The translations under genes were made by a program, and so were the position numbers. From NCBI GenBank assembly GCA_938008435.1, contig CALLKK010000017.1:146060-210059 (forward strand): 64,000 bases of DNA. Direction: 5' to 3'. Each line of letters starts with the position of its first letter. Position 1 is the stretch's first letter. Source of the DNA: an uncultured Steroidobacter sp. GTDB taxonomy: Bacteria; Pseudomonadota; Gammaproteobacteria; Steroidobacterales; Steroidobacteraceae. Below the pieces are notes generated by a model. The model saw only the letters and a program-made list of their open reading frames with translations, was not told the DNA's origin and ran no database searches. This document shows positions 26,189 through 34,303 of the stretch, piece by piece.

Positions 26189-27040
26189 ATGAAGAAACTC
26201 GCTGCTTCGTTCCTGTCCGCCATCCTGCTCGCCACGCTCGCCGCCTGCGGTGGCCGCGATGAGGCATCGCAGACGCCCGGAACGAACATGCCGACCGAGC
26301 ATGTCGAGGCGCCTCCGGTCGCGGCGGAGCCGCAGACCGAAGCAGCGACGGACCCGCAAACCGCCCCGTCGGAGACGGTCAGCGAAACGGCGGACGAAAG
26401 CGCGGCGAACACGGCTGCCGATACGACGCAGCCGTCGCTGCGCGTGGGCGCCGCCCCGTCCGGCCCGCCGACCTCTGCTCGCTTCCGCGAAGGCACCCAC
26501 TATCACAAGATCGTGCCGGCGCAGCCGACGAGTGTCGCGCCCGGCAAGGTCGAGGTCGCCGAAGTCTTCTGGTACGCCTGCGGCCACTGCTATGCGCTCG
26601 ACCCGTCGCTCGAGGCGTGGCGCAAGAAGGCGCCGAGCTACATCGAGGTCGTGCGCATTCCGGCGATGTGGAACGACACGCTGCGCATGCATGCGCGCCT
26701 CTTCTATACGGCCGAGGCGCTCGGCAAGCTCGATGAGCTGCACTCGCTCATCTTTCGCGAGATCCACGTCAACAACAATCCGCTCAATACGGTCGATCGC
26801 ATCGCCGCCTTCTTCAAGCAGCACGGCGTGAGCGCGAAAGACTTCCAAGACGCATTCTCGTCGTTCGCGGTCGAGTCGAAGCTGAAGCGCGCCGACACGC
26901 TCAATCGGCGCTATCGCGTGGAATCGGTGCCGCTGCTGATCGTCAACGGCAAGTACTCGACCAGCGTCTCGAGCGCCGGCAGCGAGGCGAATCTCTTCGC
27001 CATCATCGAAGAGATCGCCGCGCACGAGCACGGCAGCTGA
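26189..27040 (+). CDS. dsbA: Thiol:disulfide interchange protein DsbA, predicted lipoprotein form with long linker
   Basis: A 283-residue DsbA-family oxidoreductase. The N-terminus (MKKLAASFLSAILLATLAAC) has a lipobox with Cys20, so the protein should be lipid-anchored. Next is a disordered linker of about 75 residues rich in Ala, Thr, Glu and Pro, then the thioredoxin/DsbA fold from about residue 100. The active site is CGHC (131-134), not the CPHC of E. coli, and the cis-Pro loop is VESVPLLIVNG. Soluble DsbA is about 210 residues, so the anchor and linker explain the extra length. It lies 24 bases after cytochrome c4, as in Pseudomonas. It probably oxidises exported proteins while tethered. 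Confidence 0.88.
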   Translation: MKKLAASFLSAILLATLAACGGRDEASQTPGTNMPTEHVEAPPVAAEPQTEAATDPQTAPSETVSETADESAANTAADTTQPSLRVGAAPSGPPTSARFREGTHYHKIVPAQPTSVAPGKVEVAEVFWYACGHCYALDPSLEAWRKKAPSYIEVVRIPAMWNDTLRMHARLFYTAEALGKLDELHSLIFREIHVNNNPLNTVDRIAAFFKQHGVSAKDFQDAFSSFAVESKLKRADTLNRRYRVESVPLLIVNGKYSTSVSSAGSEANLFAIIEEIAAHEHGS

Positions 27041-27077
27041 GAGACTCGCCAGGGCCGGCGGAGGTTGGCAGGCGACG

Positions 27078-28055
27078 ATGCTGAACGTCTTCGTGCCACG
27101 ACCTCACGGCCTCGAGCGCATCGAGCTGACCGGTGCCGGCGACTTGCCGGACGATGCGCTCTGGATCGATCTGCTGGAGCCGACGCCCGAGGAAGAAGCG
27201 CTCGTCGAACGCGCGTTGAGCATCGAAGTCCCGACGCGCGAAGAGATGAAGGAGATCGAAACCTCCAACCGTCTCTACGAAGACAACGGCGCGCTTCACA
27301 TGACGGCGACCGTCGCGGCGCAGCTCGACACGGATCGTCCCGTCACCACGGCGATCACGTTCATCCTCGTGAACGGTCGCCTCGTCACGAATCGCCACAT
27401 CGAAACCAAGCCGTTCCAGCATTTCGCCGCCTACGCTCAACGACACCCGGCCTCGTGCCAAAGCGCGGTTGCGGTGCTCGCGGGCCTCATCGAAGCCCTG
27501 ACGGCACGCATTGCCGACATCCTCGAACGCGTCGGCAACGACCTCGACAGCCTGTCCGGCACCATCTTCACGCGACCGGCAAGCCGTCAGCCGAACAGCC
27601 GCGACTTGCGCGCGCTCATCGAGCACATCGGCTTCAACGGCGAGCTCAACTCGAAGGCGCGCGAAAGCTTGGTGAGCCTCGGGCGGCTGCTCATGTTCGC
27701 GCAGCAATCCGGCAACATCGAGATGAGCGACGAGCAGCGCGACCGCTTCCAGTCGATCAGCCGCGACGTCATCTCGCTCTCGGACCACACGAGCTTCCTC
27801 GGCTCGAAGGTCTCCTTCCTCCTGGAAGCGACGCTCGGCCTCATCAACGTCGAACAGAACAACATCATCAAGATCTTCTCCGTCGCCGCCGTGCTGTTCC
27901 TGCCGCCGACGCTGATCGCGAGCATCTACGGCATGAACTTCGAGCTGCTGCCGCACCTGCCGGGTCGCTACAGCGACTTTCTGTTCTCGATCGGGCTCAT
28001 GATCGGCTCGATGGCCGTGACGTACGCATTGTTCAAGCGCAAAGGCTGGCTGTGA
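27078..28055 (+). CDS. corA: CorA-family magnesium/divalent-metal transporter
   Basis: A 325-residue inner-membrane channel. A long cytoplasmic alpha/beta and coiled-coil domain (1 to about 260) is followed by two C-terminal membrane helices, the first ending in the signature YGMNF, which forms the selectivity ring of CorA pentamers. The short ending KRKGWL is also typical. The GMN motif supports Mg2+, Co2+ or Ni2+ uptake; ZntB-type members share the fold, so the exact metal is not certain. It begins 37 bases after dsbA. Confidence 0.9.
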   Translation: MLNVFVPRPHGLERIELTGAGDLPDDALWIDLLEPTPEEEALVERALSIEVPTREEMKEIETSNRLYEDNGALHMTATVAAQLDTDRPVTTAITFILVNGRLVTNRHIETKPFQHFAAYAQRHPASCQSAVAVLAGLIEALTARIADILERVGNDLDSLSGTIFTRPASRQPNSRDLRALIEHIGFNGELNSKARESLVSLGRLLMFAQQSGNIEMSDEQRDRFQSISRDVISLSDHTSFLGSKVSFLLEATLGLINVEQNNIIKIFSVAAVLFLPPTLIASIYGMNFELLPHLPGRYSDFLFSIGLMIGSMAVTYALFKRKGWL

Positions 28056-28169
28056 GCGCAAGCCGCAGCGACTTTGCGCACCGCACCGGAAAACATTGCC
28101 CGATGCCTACAGCCGTCGCGGCATTCAGGCGTATCATGCGAGCCACCACCCACATCTGACGATCCGCTC

Positions 28170-29009
28170 ATGGCACATACGATCACCAACATGGCGCTCT
28201 TCTGCGACTTCGAGAACATCGCGCTCGGCGTGCGCGACGCGAAGTACGCGAAGTTCGATATCGATCGCGTGCTCGAACGCCTGCTGCTCAAGGGCAGTAT
28301 CGTCGTCAAGAAGGCGTATTGCGATTGGGAACGGTACAAGGAGTTCAAGGCGCCGATGCACGAGGCATCGTTCGAGCTGATCGAGATCCCGCACGTGCGC
28401 ATGTCCGGCAAGAACTCGGCCGATATCCGCCTGGTCGTCGATGCGCTCGATCTCTGCTACACGAAGTCGCACGTCGATACGTTCGTGATCATCAGCGGCG
28501 ACTCCGATTTCTCGCCGCTCGTCAGCAAGCTGCGCGAGAACAACAAGACGGTGATCGGCGTCGGCGTGAAGAGCTCCACGTCCGACCTGCTGATCGCCAA
28601 CTGCGACGAGTTCATTTTCTACGACGACCTCGTGCGCGAGAGCGAGAAGAAGAAGCAGCGCGCGCGGCGTCGTACGAAGCAGCCGGCGGCGGCGAATGCG
28701 AACAAGGAGCAGCCGGTCAAGACCGAACCGACCGAGAAGACCGAAGAAGACCGCAAGCAGGAAGCCTTCGATCTCGTGCTCGACACCATCGAAGCGCTCG
28801 CCGAGGAGCGCGATCAAGACGAGAAGATCTGGGGCTCGATGGTCAAGCAGACCTTGAAGCGGCGTAACCCCGGATTCAACGAGCGCTACTACGGCTTTCG
28901 CACCTTCAGCGAGCTGCTGGAGGAGGCGCAGGAGCGCAAGCTCCTGTTGCTCGAAGCCGATCAGAAATCGGGCGGATACGTGATCAAGCGCGTGGCCGAG
29001 AGCGCCTAG
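28170..29009 (+). CDS. NYN-domain (PIN-like) nuclease with C-terminal OST-HTH/LOTUS domain
   Basis: A 279-residue putative RNase/RNA-binding protein. The NYN domain (residues 5-160) shows the acidic set ALFCDFENIA, SADIRLVVDALDL and VIISGDSDFSPLVSKLR, which would bind catalytic metal. A lysine/arginine-rich linker (KKKQRARRRTKQ) leads to a C-terminal LOTUS/OST-HTH fold (IWGSMVKQTLKRRNPGF, YGFRTFSELLEEA), thought to bind RNA, often G-rich structures. Such proteins occur widely in proteobacteria with no settled target. ATG 28170 is chosen because the domain begins directly after it. Cytoplasmic. Confidence 0.85.
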   Translation: MAHTITNMALFCDFENIALGVRDAKYAKFDIDRVLERLLLKGSIVVKKAYCDWERYKEFKAPMHEASFELIEIPHVRMSGKNSADIRLVVDALDLCYTKSHVDTFVIISGDSDFSPLVSKLRENNKTVIGVGVKSSTSDLLIANCDEFIFYDDLVRESEKKKQRARRRTKQPAAANANKEQPVKTEPTEKTEEDRKQEAFDLVLDTIEALAEERDQDEKIWGSMVKQTLKRRNPGFNERYYGFRTFSELLEEAQERKLLLLEADQKSGGYVIKRVAESA

Positions 29010-29026
29010 CCCGACGCCGCTCTTTG

Positions 29027-30001
29027 CTATTGCAACGCCAGCTCGACCCAGAGCGGCCGATGATCGGAACCGAGCGCGGGCCCGACCCGCGCATCGAGCG
29101 CGCGCCATTGCGGCGAGACGAAGCAGTGATCGATGCGAATGCCGAACAGGAGCGCCTGCGACGGCCAAGTCGGATTCAGCCCGTGACCGAGCGAGCAATC
29201 CGCAAGGCCCGAGGACTCGACGAAGCGGCGAAAGTGCGCTGACCACGGCGTGATATTGAAATCGCCGAGCACGATCAACGGTGCTTCGTCCAACTGCGCA
29301 ATCGCAGCGAGCGCTGCCAACTCCGCATTGCGCCGCGCAGCGGCCGTTCCTCCCAATGGCCAATGAAGATGCACGCCGACGACAGTGATCTGCCGGTCGC
29401 GCCACTCGATCGTCGCGCACAACGCGCCGACCGCATCCTCTGCCAGCGGCACCACGGTAGCGTCCCTGATCGGCCAGCGCGAGAACAAGACCGTGTCGCT
29501 TGAACCCGCGCCCTCTAGATAAGCGTGCGGATAGGCGGTCAGATGCGCGTGCAAGGCGCGCCCTTCGTCCTCCGACATTTCCTGCAGCACTACGATGTCC
29601 GCGCCGCTCGCATCGAGATACTCGACGAGGCGATTCGGATCATCGTTGCGGAACCAGATATTGAACGAGAGCGCCTTGAGCGTCGGCTCGGCGGCCGCCG
29701 CAACGCTCGCCGCGCGTGCAGGCATCAGATAATCGAGCAGCGGCACCGCCGCGAGCAGCATGGCGAGCAATGCGATCGCCGCGCTCTGCCAATTCCGTAG
29801 CGCTGCGAATACGAGCGCCGCAGCGAACAGCACCGCGGCGCAGTGCACGCGCGCGTGCGCCAAGAGATCGAAGGGCCAGAACCAGCGGCCAAGCGCGCCG
29901 AGCAGCAGCGCGGTGACGCTGAGGAGTGCGAGAAACGTCGCCGCATTCGCGAGCGCACGCCCGCCTGGGCTCGCTCGCCCTTGCCGACCGGAATTGAGCA
30001 C
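29027..30001 (-). CDS. Membrane-anchored endonuclease/exonuclease/phosphatase family protein
   Basis: A 324-residue protein. Residues 15-95 hold three hydrophobic segments (FLALLSVTALLLGALG, VLFAAALVFAAL, AIALLAMLLAAVPLL), then an EEP catalytic domain with VLQEMSED (metal Glu), VVGVHLHWP, LGDFNITPWS and the terminal GSDHRPLWVELAL. These are the standard Mg2+ phosphodiesterase residues. After the third helix the domain would face the periplasm. Substrate unknown: nucleic acid, phosphoinositide-like or lipid headgroups are all used in the family. It is convergent with the NYN gene. Confidence 0.83.
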   Translation of the reverse strand: MLNSGRQGRASPGGRALANAATFLALLSVTALLLGALGRWFWPFDLLAHARVHCAAVLFAAALVFAALRNWQSAAIALLAMLLAAVPLLDYLMPARAASVAAAAEPTLKALSFNIWFRNDDPNRLVEYLDASGADIVVLQEMSEDEGRALHAHLTAYPHAYLEGAGSSDTVLFSRWPIRDATVVPLAEDAVGALCATIEWRDRQITVVGVHLHWPLGGTAAARRNAELAALAAIAQLDEAPLIVLGDFNITPWSAHFRRFVESSGLADCSLGHGLNPTWPSQALLFGIRIDHCFVSPQWRALDARVGPALGSDHRPLWVELALQ

Positions 30002-30019
30002 GCGCAGCGAGCGACGGGA

Positions 30020-30496
30020 TCAGTTGAGGACGGCCTTGGAGGAAGGCATTCGCCAGCGCGACTCCAGCCTGCGGCTCGCGTAGAACAGCTCCACGCGGCG
30101 CACGCCTTTCACCCGTCGCGTCGAACGGCGCACCTCGCGCAACAGCCGTAGCAACAACTGCGCGCTCGCTTTGCGCCCGCCGCTTGCGTATTCGGCCGCG
30201 ACGCCCACGTGCATGACGGTGATGTGTTCAATGTCCTGCCGCGTATAGACAGCCACTCCGACGGGTCGGCCGGTGCTGCGCTCGATCGCAAACAGCGACT
30301 GCACGTCGGGCATGTTCTGCATCTGGATTCGCAGGCGACCGCCTTGCTCCACGATTTCGGGCGCGCCGAAGCGCTCGACGGCATGGGCGATGCAATCGGA
30401 GACCCGCTCCTGGCACGCGTTGAAGAACAGCAGCGCCTCCAACTCGGCACGTCGCTCGCTAGGCACGTGCGACTTGAACTCGATATCCGCGTCCAT
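30020..30496 (-). CDS. Small GNAT-like protein of uncertain function
   Basis: A 158-residue protein. The second half (GVAVYTRQDIEHITVMHVGV, then an EY...GGRKASAQLLLRLLREVRR helix) resembles the acetyl-CoA-binding strand-loop-helix of GNAT acetyltransferases, although the R/Q-x-x-G-x-G/A loop is only approximate (GGRKAS). No signal or membrane segment. It starts at ATG 30496 after AGAGGGACG and ends 19 bases before the EEP gene on the same strand, so the two may be co-transcribed. The acetyltransferase call is tentative. Confidence 0.5.
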   Translation of the reverse strand: MDADIEFKSHVPSERRAELEALLFFNACQERVSDCIAHAVERFGAPEIVEQGGRLRIQMQNMPDVQSLFAIERSTGRPVGVAVYTRQDIEHITVMHVGVAAEYASGGRKASAQLLLRLLREVRRSTRRVKGVRRVELFYASRRLESRWRMPSSKAVLN

Positions 30497-31113
30497 CGTC
30501 CCTCTGAGCCGGTTGACTGCAACCCGTCTTCATCATGAGCGCGAGCGCCCCCTCTTGTCGAGCGTCGCAAGCACCTTTTTCATGCGTAAGTCCTTGCCTG
30601 AACAGGAGAAAATTCTCAGGTGTCGCGAAAAAGTAGCACTCGGACAGCCGCCCGCGAATGGACATAAGCTATTGATTCGTCGACCGAGGGAGGCAGCCCC
30701 TCCGGAGACTGTGGTAGCGATCGCACGTCGTAAACCGAGATCCCGTTCGTTGGCTCGACAACTATTGCTCGCTACCTTTCGCCTCATTCGCGTGCGGCCC
30801 GCGGCGGATCACTGAGCGGCTGATGAGGCGGACACCGCACACGCCGCGAAAACCCGGGTACTTCGCACTAGGGCCGGCGCCGAGGATTGCCGCAGGGAGT
30901 GAGCGAAAGTTTGAACTGGCGCAAATTTCGGCGCTTCAAAACTGGGAGCTAGTTCGAGCGCTGGTATAGAGCTTATTGTCAGATAAAAGGACTGAGAATC
31001 GCCGTCGCCGTGGTTCGTTCTTCCAACTTAGAAGAGAGCCATTCCATCCGGCGTTTGGATGCGTGTGGACCGGCCGCCGCCGCATCTAAGTCACAGGCTA
31101 TAGGGGATTGTGC
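30497..31113. other. 617-base intergenic region between divergent units
   Basis: No convincing gene. On the minus strand a 16-codon frame (MKKVLATLDKRGRSRS) ends 43 bases before the GNAT-like start; it could be a leader peptide or chance. On the plus strand an extended -10 (TGGTATAGA, 30962-30970) lies 144 bases before the kinase gene, with only a weak -35 (CTGGGA, 30942-30947). A long leader of this kind might carry regulation, but I find no known riboswitch in it. Confidence 0.4.
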
Positions 31114-33387
31114 ATGGGCATCTTTGATCTGGGTCGGTACAAGGGAATCGTGCTCGCGATCACGGGATTCCTCGTGTTCATCGCGATCATCCTGGCGTTC
31201 AATCACGGCATCGCGGGACGTTTCGCCGACAATGCCGTCGGCCTTCAGTTCCTCGCCGAACAGCAGGCACGGCCTGTCGCGCTGCACGATGCAGGCAAAG
31301 CGCTCGCCGAGCAGCTGAAGCAAGGCGAAGACATTCAACAGCAGCTCGATACGCTCGGTCAGATCGCGCGCACGTACAACACGGCGCTTGGCGGCCTGAC
31401 GACGCGCGGCATGGTGACGAAGCGCGACGGTCAAGTCGTGGCCGTGCCGGCCCTTGCGAGCAACGAAGCGCGTGCGATTCTCGACAATACCCGCAAGCTC
31501 TGGGACGGCTATCGCGAGAAGCTCACGCCGATCCTGAACTTCGCCGGCTCGCCGTATGCGACGGACAGCGCGCAGCAACCCGAGAACGCAACGGCTGCGC
31601 AGAAAAAGGACGAAGGCGCCGCGACGCCGTCCTATAGCCCGCGCGGTCGCCGTCTCGTCGCTGCCGTCGACGAGCTCAACGAATACGCTGCCAATGCCGA
31701 AGCGCCGCTCACCAAGGCGATGGCGGATCTGGCCGCGCTCGTCGAAGCCGACAACGCCAGCGATGCGCGCCTGCTCAAGTGGCTGCAGATCGGCGGCATG
31801 ACCGCGGCGCTGCTGCTCCTCGGTGCGATCTTCTTCTACTTCGCGCGTAACCTGCGCAAGGAAGAAATCATCGCGAACCGCGCGCGCAAGGAGACGGAGG
31901 ACATCCTGCGCACGGTGAACGAAGGTCTGTTCCTGCTCGACAAGGATCTGCGCATCGGTAGCGAGCGCTCGCTCGCGCTGAACACGATCTTCCGCCGCGA
32001 CGACTTCACGGGCCTTACCTTCGATCAGCTGCTCAAGGACATCGTGCCGGAGAAGACGCTGCGCACCGCGATGGATTACGTGGCGCTGCTCTGGGGCGAG
32101 CGCGTCAACGAGAAGCTCGTCAAGACGATCAACCCGCTCTCCGAAGTCGAAGTGCACTTCGAGAATCCGGCGGGCGGCTTCGATACGCACTTCCTCGAGT
32201 TCGATTTCAACCGTGTGAAATCCGAGGGCAGCCTGTCGCACCTGCTCGTGACGGTGAACGACGTCACCAAGCGCGTCATGCTCTCGCGCGAGCTGCAGGA
32301 ATCGCAGGAGAAGGCGCAGGCGCAGCTCGATCTGCTGCTGCGCATTCTGCACGTCGATCCGGACAGCTTGACGAGCTTCCTCTCCGACGCCGATGTCTCG
32401 CTCAAGATGGTCAACTCCATCCTGAAGGAGCCGGCGCGCGAAGAAGCGGCGTTCCGCGCCAAGATCGACGGCATCTATCGTCAGGTGCATGCGGTCAAGG
32501 GCGAAGCGGCTGCGCTCGGCCTGAAGACGGTCGAGCAGCGTGCGCACGCATTCGAAGAATCGCTCAACGATCTCAAGACCCGGCCGTCGCTTTCGGGCAG
32601 CGACTTCCTGCCGCTCGTCGTCAAGCTCGACGAGCTGTTCAATCACTTGGCGCAAGTGCGCGAGATGCTCGGCCGCCTCGTCGATCTGCACCAGGCGATC
32701 GCGACGCGCCGCAGCGCCGGCGGTCAAGTTTCGGCCGAGAAGGTCGATCAGCTGCTCGCCGGCAAGCACGATGAGGTGCCGGTCGATCCCGGCGCCGAGA
32801 CGGGCAGCGTCGAGGAGACGAGCGCGAGCGGCCTCGAGCGCACGCTCGCCGACCTCGCAGCGCGCGTCGCGAATAGCTATTCGAAGCAAGTGACGCTTCG
32901 CTGCAGCGGCCTGGAAAACGTGCCCGAAGCCTATCGGCGCGCGGTCAAGGACATCACGATCCAGCTCGTGCGCAATGCCGTGGTGCACGGCATCGAAGAG
33001 CCGAGCGAACGCGTCAAAGCGAACAAATCGGAAGTCGGCACGCTCGCGGTGGAATTCACGCAGCGTGGCGACGGCTATGAGCTCATCGTTCAGGACGACG
33101 GGCGCGGGCTGCAGCTCGAGCGCATCAAGGAAGTGGCGATCGAGCGCGGGCTCATCACGCCGGCGCAGGCTGCGGTGCTAGATCCGCGCCAGACGATGGC
33201 GCTCATCTTCCGACCCGGTTTCTCGACGGCCGATCGCGTCACCACCGACGCCGGGCGCGGCGCGGGTATGGACCTGGTCCGTATCCTCGTGGCCGAGCTC
33301 GGCGGCCGAGTCGGTCTGGCCTCGGCTGGCGGGAAGTTCTCCAAGTTCAAGATCTGGCTGCCGGCGACTCAGCGCGCTGCTGCGTAA
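31114..33387 (+). CDS. CheA-like transmembrane histidine kinase without CheW domain
   Basis: A 757-residue sensor kinase. TM1 (IVLAITGFLVFIAIILAF, about 10-27), a periplasmic helical sensor of PilJ/type-IV-MCP style (30-220, with RPVALHDAGKALAEQLKQ), TM2 (MTAALLLLGAIFFYFA), a PAS-like domain (ILRTVNEGLFLLDKDLRI), an HPt domain with the phospho-acceptor His459 in VHAVKGEAAALGL, and a CheA-type HATPase with N box LVRNAVVHGIEEP, G1 DDGRGL and G2 GRGAGMDLV. Unlike CheA, the protein is membrane-spanning and stops at the ATPase, with no P5/CheW domain. It probably signals to the adjacent CheY-like protein. A second start two codons upstream is possible. Confidence 0.85.
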   Translation: MGIFDLGRYKGIVLAITGFLVFIAIILAFNHGIAGRFADNAVGLQFLAEQQARPVALHDAGKALAEQLKQGEDIQQQLDTLGQIARTYNTALGGLTTRGMVTKRDGQVVAVPALASNEARAILDNTRKLWDGYREKLTPILNFAGSPYATDSAQQPENATAAQKKDEGAATPSYSPRGRRLVAAVDELNEYAANAEAPLTKAMADLAALVEADNASDARLLKWLQIGGMTAALLLLGAIFFYFARNLRKEEIIANRARKETEDILRTVNEGLFLLDKDLRIGSERSLALNTIFRRDDFTGLTFDQLLKDIVPEKTLRTAMDYVALLWGERVNEKLVKTINPLSEVEVHFENPAGGFDTHFLEFDFNRVKSEGSLSHLLVTVNDVTKRVMLSRELQESQEKAQAQLDLLLRILHVDPDSLTSFLSDADVSLKMVNSILKEPAREEAAFRAKIDGIYRQVHAVKGEAAALGLKTVEQRAHAFEESLNDLKTRPSLSGSDFLPLVVKLDELFNHLAQVREMLGRLVDLHQAIATRRSAGGQVSAEKVDQLLAGKHDEVPVDPGAETGSVEETSASGLERTLADLAARVANSYSKQVTLRCSGLENVPEAYRRAVKDITIQLVRNAVVHGIEEPSERVKANKSEVGTLAVEFTQRGDGYELIVQDDGRGLQLERIKEVAIERGLITPAQAAVLDPRQTMALIFRPGFSTADRVTTDAGRGAGMDLVRILVAELGGRVGLASAGGKFSKFKIWLPATQRAAA

Positions 33388-33417
33388 TGTTCCAGAAGGA
33401 CGCTTCCAGAGGCACTC

Positions 33418-33837
33418 ATGGCGCTTGCAACCGCTAAAGCTGAACCGTTGACGAATCGGAAGCTCAAGCTCATGATTTGCGACGATTCAAACATCATTCG
33501 TCGCAAGATCGAGCGCGAGCTGAAAATCGACCGTTTGCAGGTCATTGCGACAGCCTCGAACGGCAAGCAGGCCGTCGAAGCCTTCCGCAAAGAACCTGCC
33601 GATGTCGTCACCATGGACATCACGATGCCGGAAATGGACGGCATCGAGTGCGTCGAGAACCTCGTCAAGATCAAGCCTGATGTTCTGATTCTCGTGATCT
33701 CGGCGCTTTCCGATAAAGCGACTGCGATCGAAGCCTTGAAGAAGGGAGCAAACGGGTTTCTCTGCAAACCCTTTACCGACCGCCAGCTCACGGAAGCGCT
33801 TGAAGAGCTGTTGAGGGGCGCGGGCAATGTTGACTAG
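33418..33837 (+). CDS. CheY-like single-domain response regulator
   Basis: A 139-residue receiver. The acidic pair is in LMICDDSNIIRRK, the phospho-acceptor is Asp67 (VTMDITMPEMDG), with Ser/Ala in VISALSDK and Lys in FLCKPFTD, so it should be phosphorylatable. No output domain. It lies 30 bases after the CheA-like kinase and overlaps the CheX-like gene by 11 bases, arguing for one operon with stoichiometric expression. The likely partner is the upstream kinase; the downstream target is unknown (motor, pilus or a TonB-linked process). Confidence 0.9.
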   Translation: MALATAKAEPLTNRKLKLMICDDSNIIRRKIERELKIDRLQVIATASNGKQAVEAFRKEPADVVTMDITMPEMDGIECVENLVKIKPDVLILVISALSDKATAIEALKKGANGFLCKPFTDRQLTEALEELLRGAGNVD

Positions 33838-34276
33838 AGTCGAACTCGAAACCTTCGTCGAAGGGACCACCAACTATTTCGCGACGGCTGCCAATCAGCC
33901 GGCGTCGGTGGGATCCCCCTATATCGTTCAGGACGGCCGTCCGACGGTGCAAGAATTCACGGGCATGATCAATATCGCCGGCAAGCGGCGCGGCGTCGTT
34001 TACTTCACGGCGTCGCGGCCGATGCTGACGGTGATGCTCATGCGCATGGGCGAAACCGAGCTCACGCACGAGAACATGTGCGATCTCGTCGGCGAGGTCG
34101 CCAACACCATCTCCGGTAACGCGCGCCGCGACTTCGGCAAGGACTTCATGATCTCGGTGCCGACGGTCGTCGCCGGTGAGCCGGAGAAAGTCGTCACGCC
34201 CGAAAACATCCGCTCGTTCGTGATTCCGATCAACTGGCGCAGCCATTCGGCGCAGCTGGTCGTCTGTCTCGAATGA
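33827..34276 (+). CDS. CheX-like phosphatase
   Basis: A 149-residue member of the CheC/CheX/FliY family, which dephosphorylates CheY-P. The catalytic ExxN motif is in LVGEVANTISGNAR, and the two-stranded GVVYFTASRPMLTVMLM and FVIPINWRSHSAQLVVCLE flanks fit the fold. CheX normally has one such active helix, as here. Overlap with the CheY-like gene gives a tight kinase-regulator-phosphatase set. Cytoplasmic. Confidence 0.85.
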   Translation: MLTRVELETFVEGTTNYFATAANQPASVGSPYIVQDGRPTVQEFTGMINIAGKRRGVVYFTASRPMLTVMLMRMGETELTHENMCDLVGEVANTISGNARRDFGKDFMISVPTVVAGEPEKVVTPENIRSFVIPINWRSHSAQLVVCLE

Positions 34277-34303
34277 CGCGCTCATCGTCTTCAGAGAAAT
34301 GAA

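Noticed and set aside
30548..30787. An 84-residue frame on the minus strand upstream of the GNAT-like gene
   Set aside because: No domain, unusual composition, no good ribosome site at its start; only the terminal 16-codon part has a plausible ATG.
31114..33387. The membrane kinase as PilJ or ChpA of a type IV pilus system
   Set aside because: The sensor part resembles PilJ, but the protein carries its own HPt and ATPase and no pil genes are nearby.
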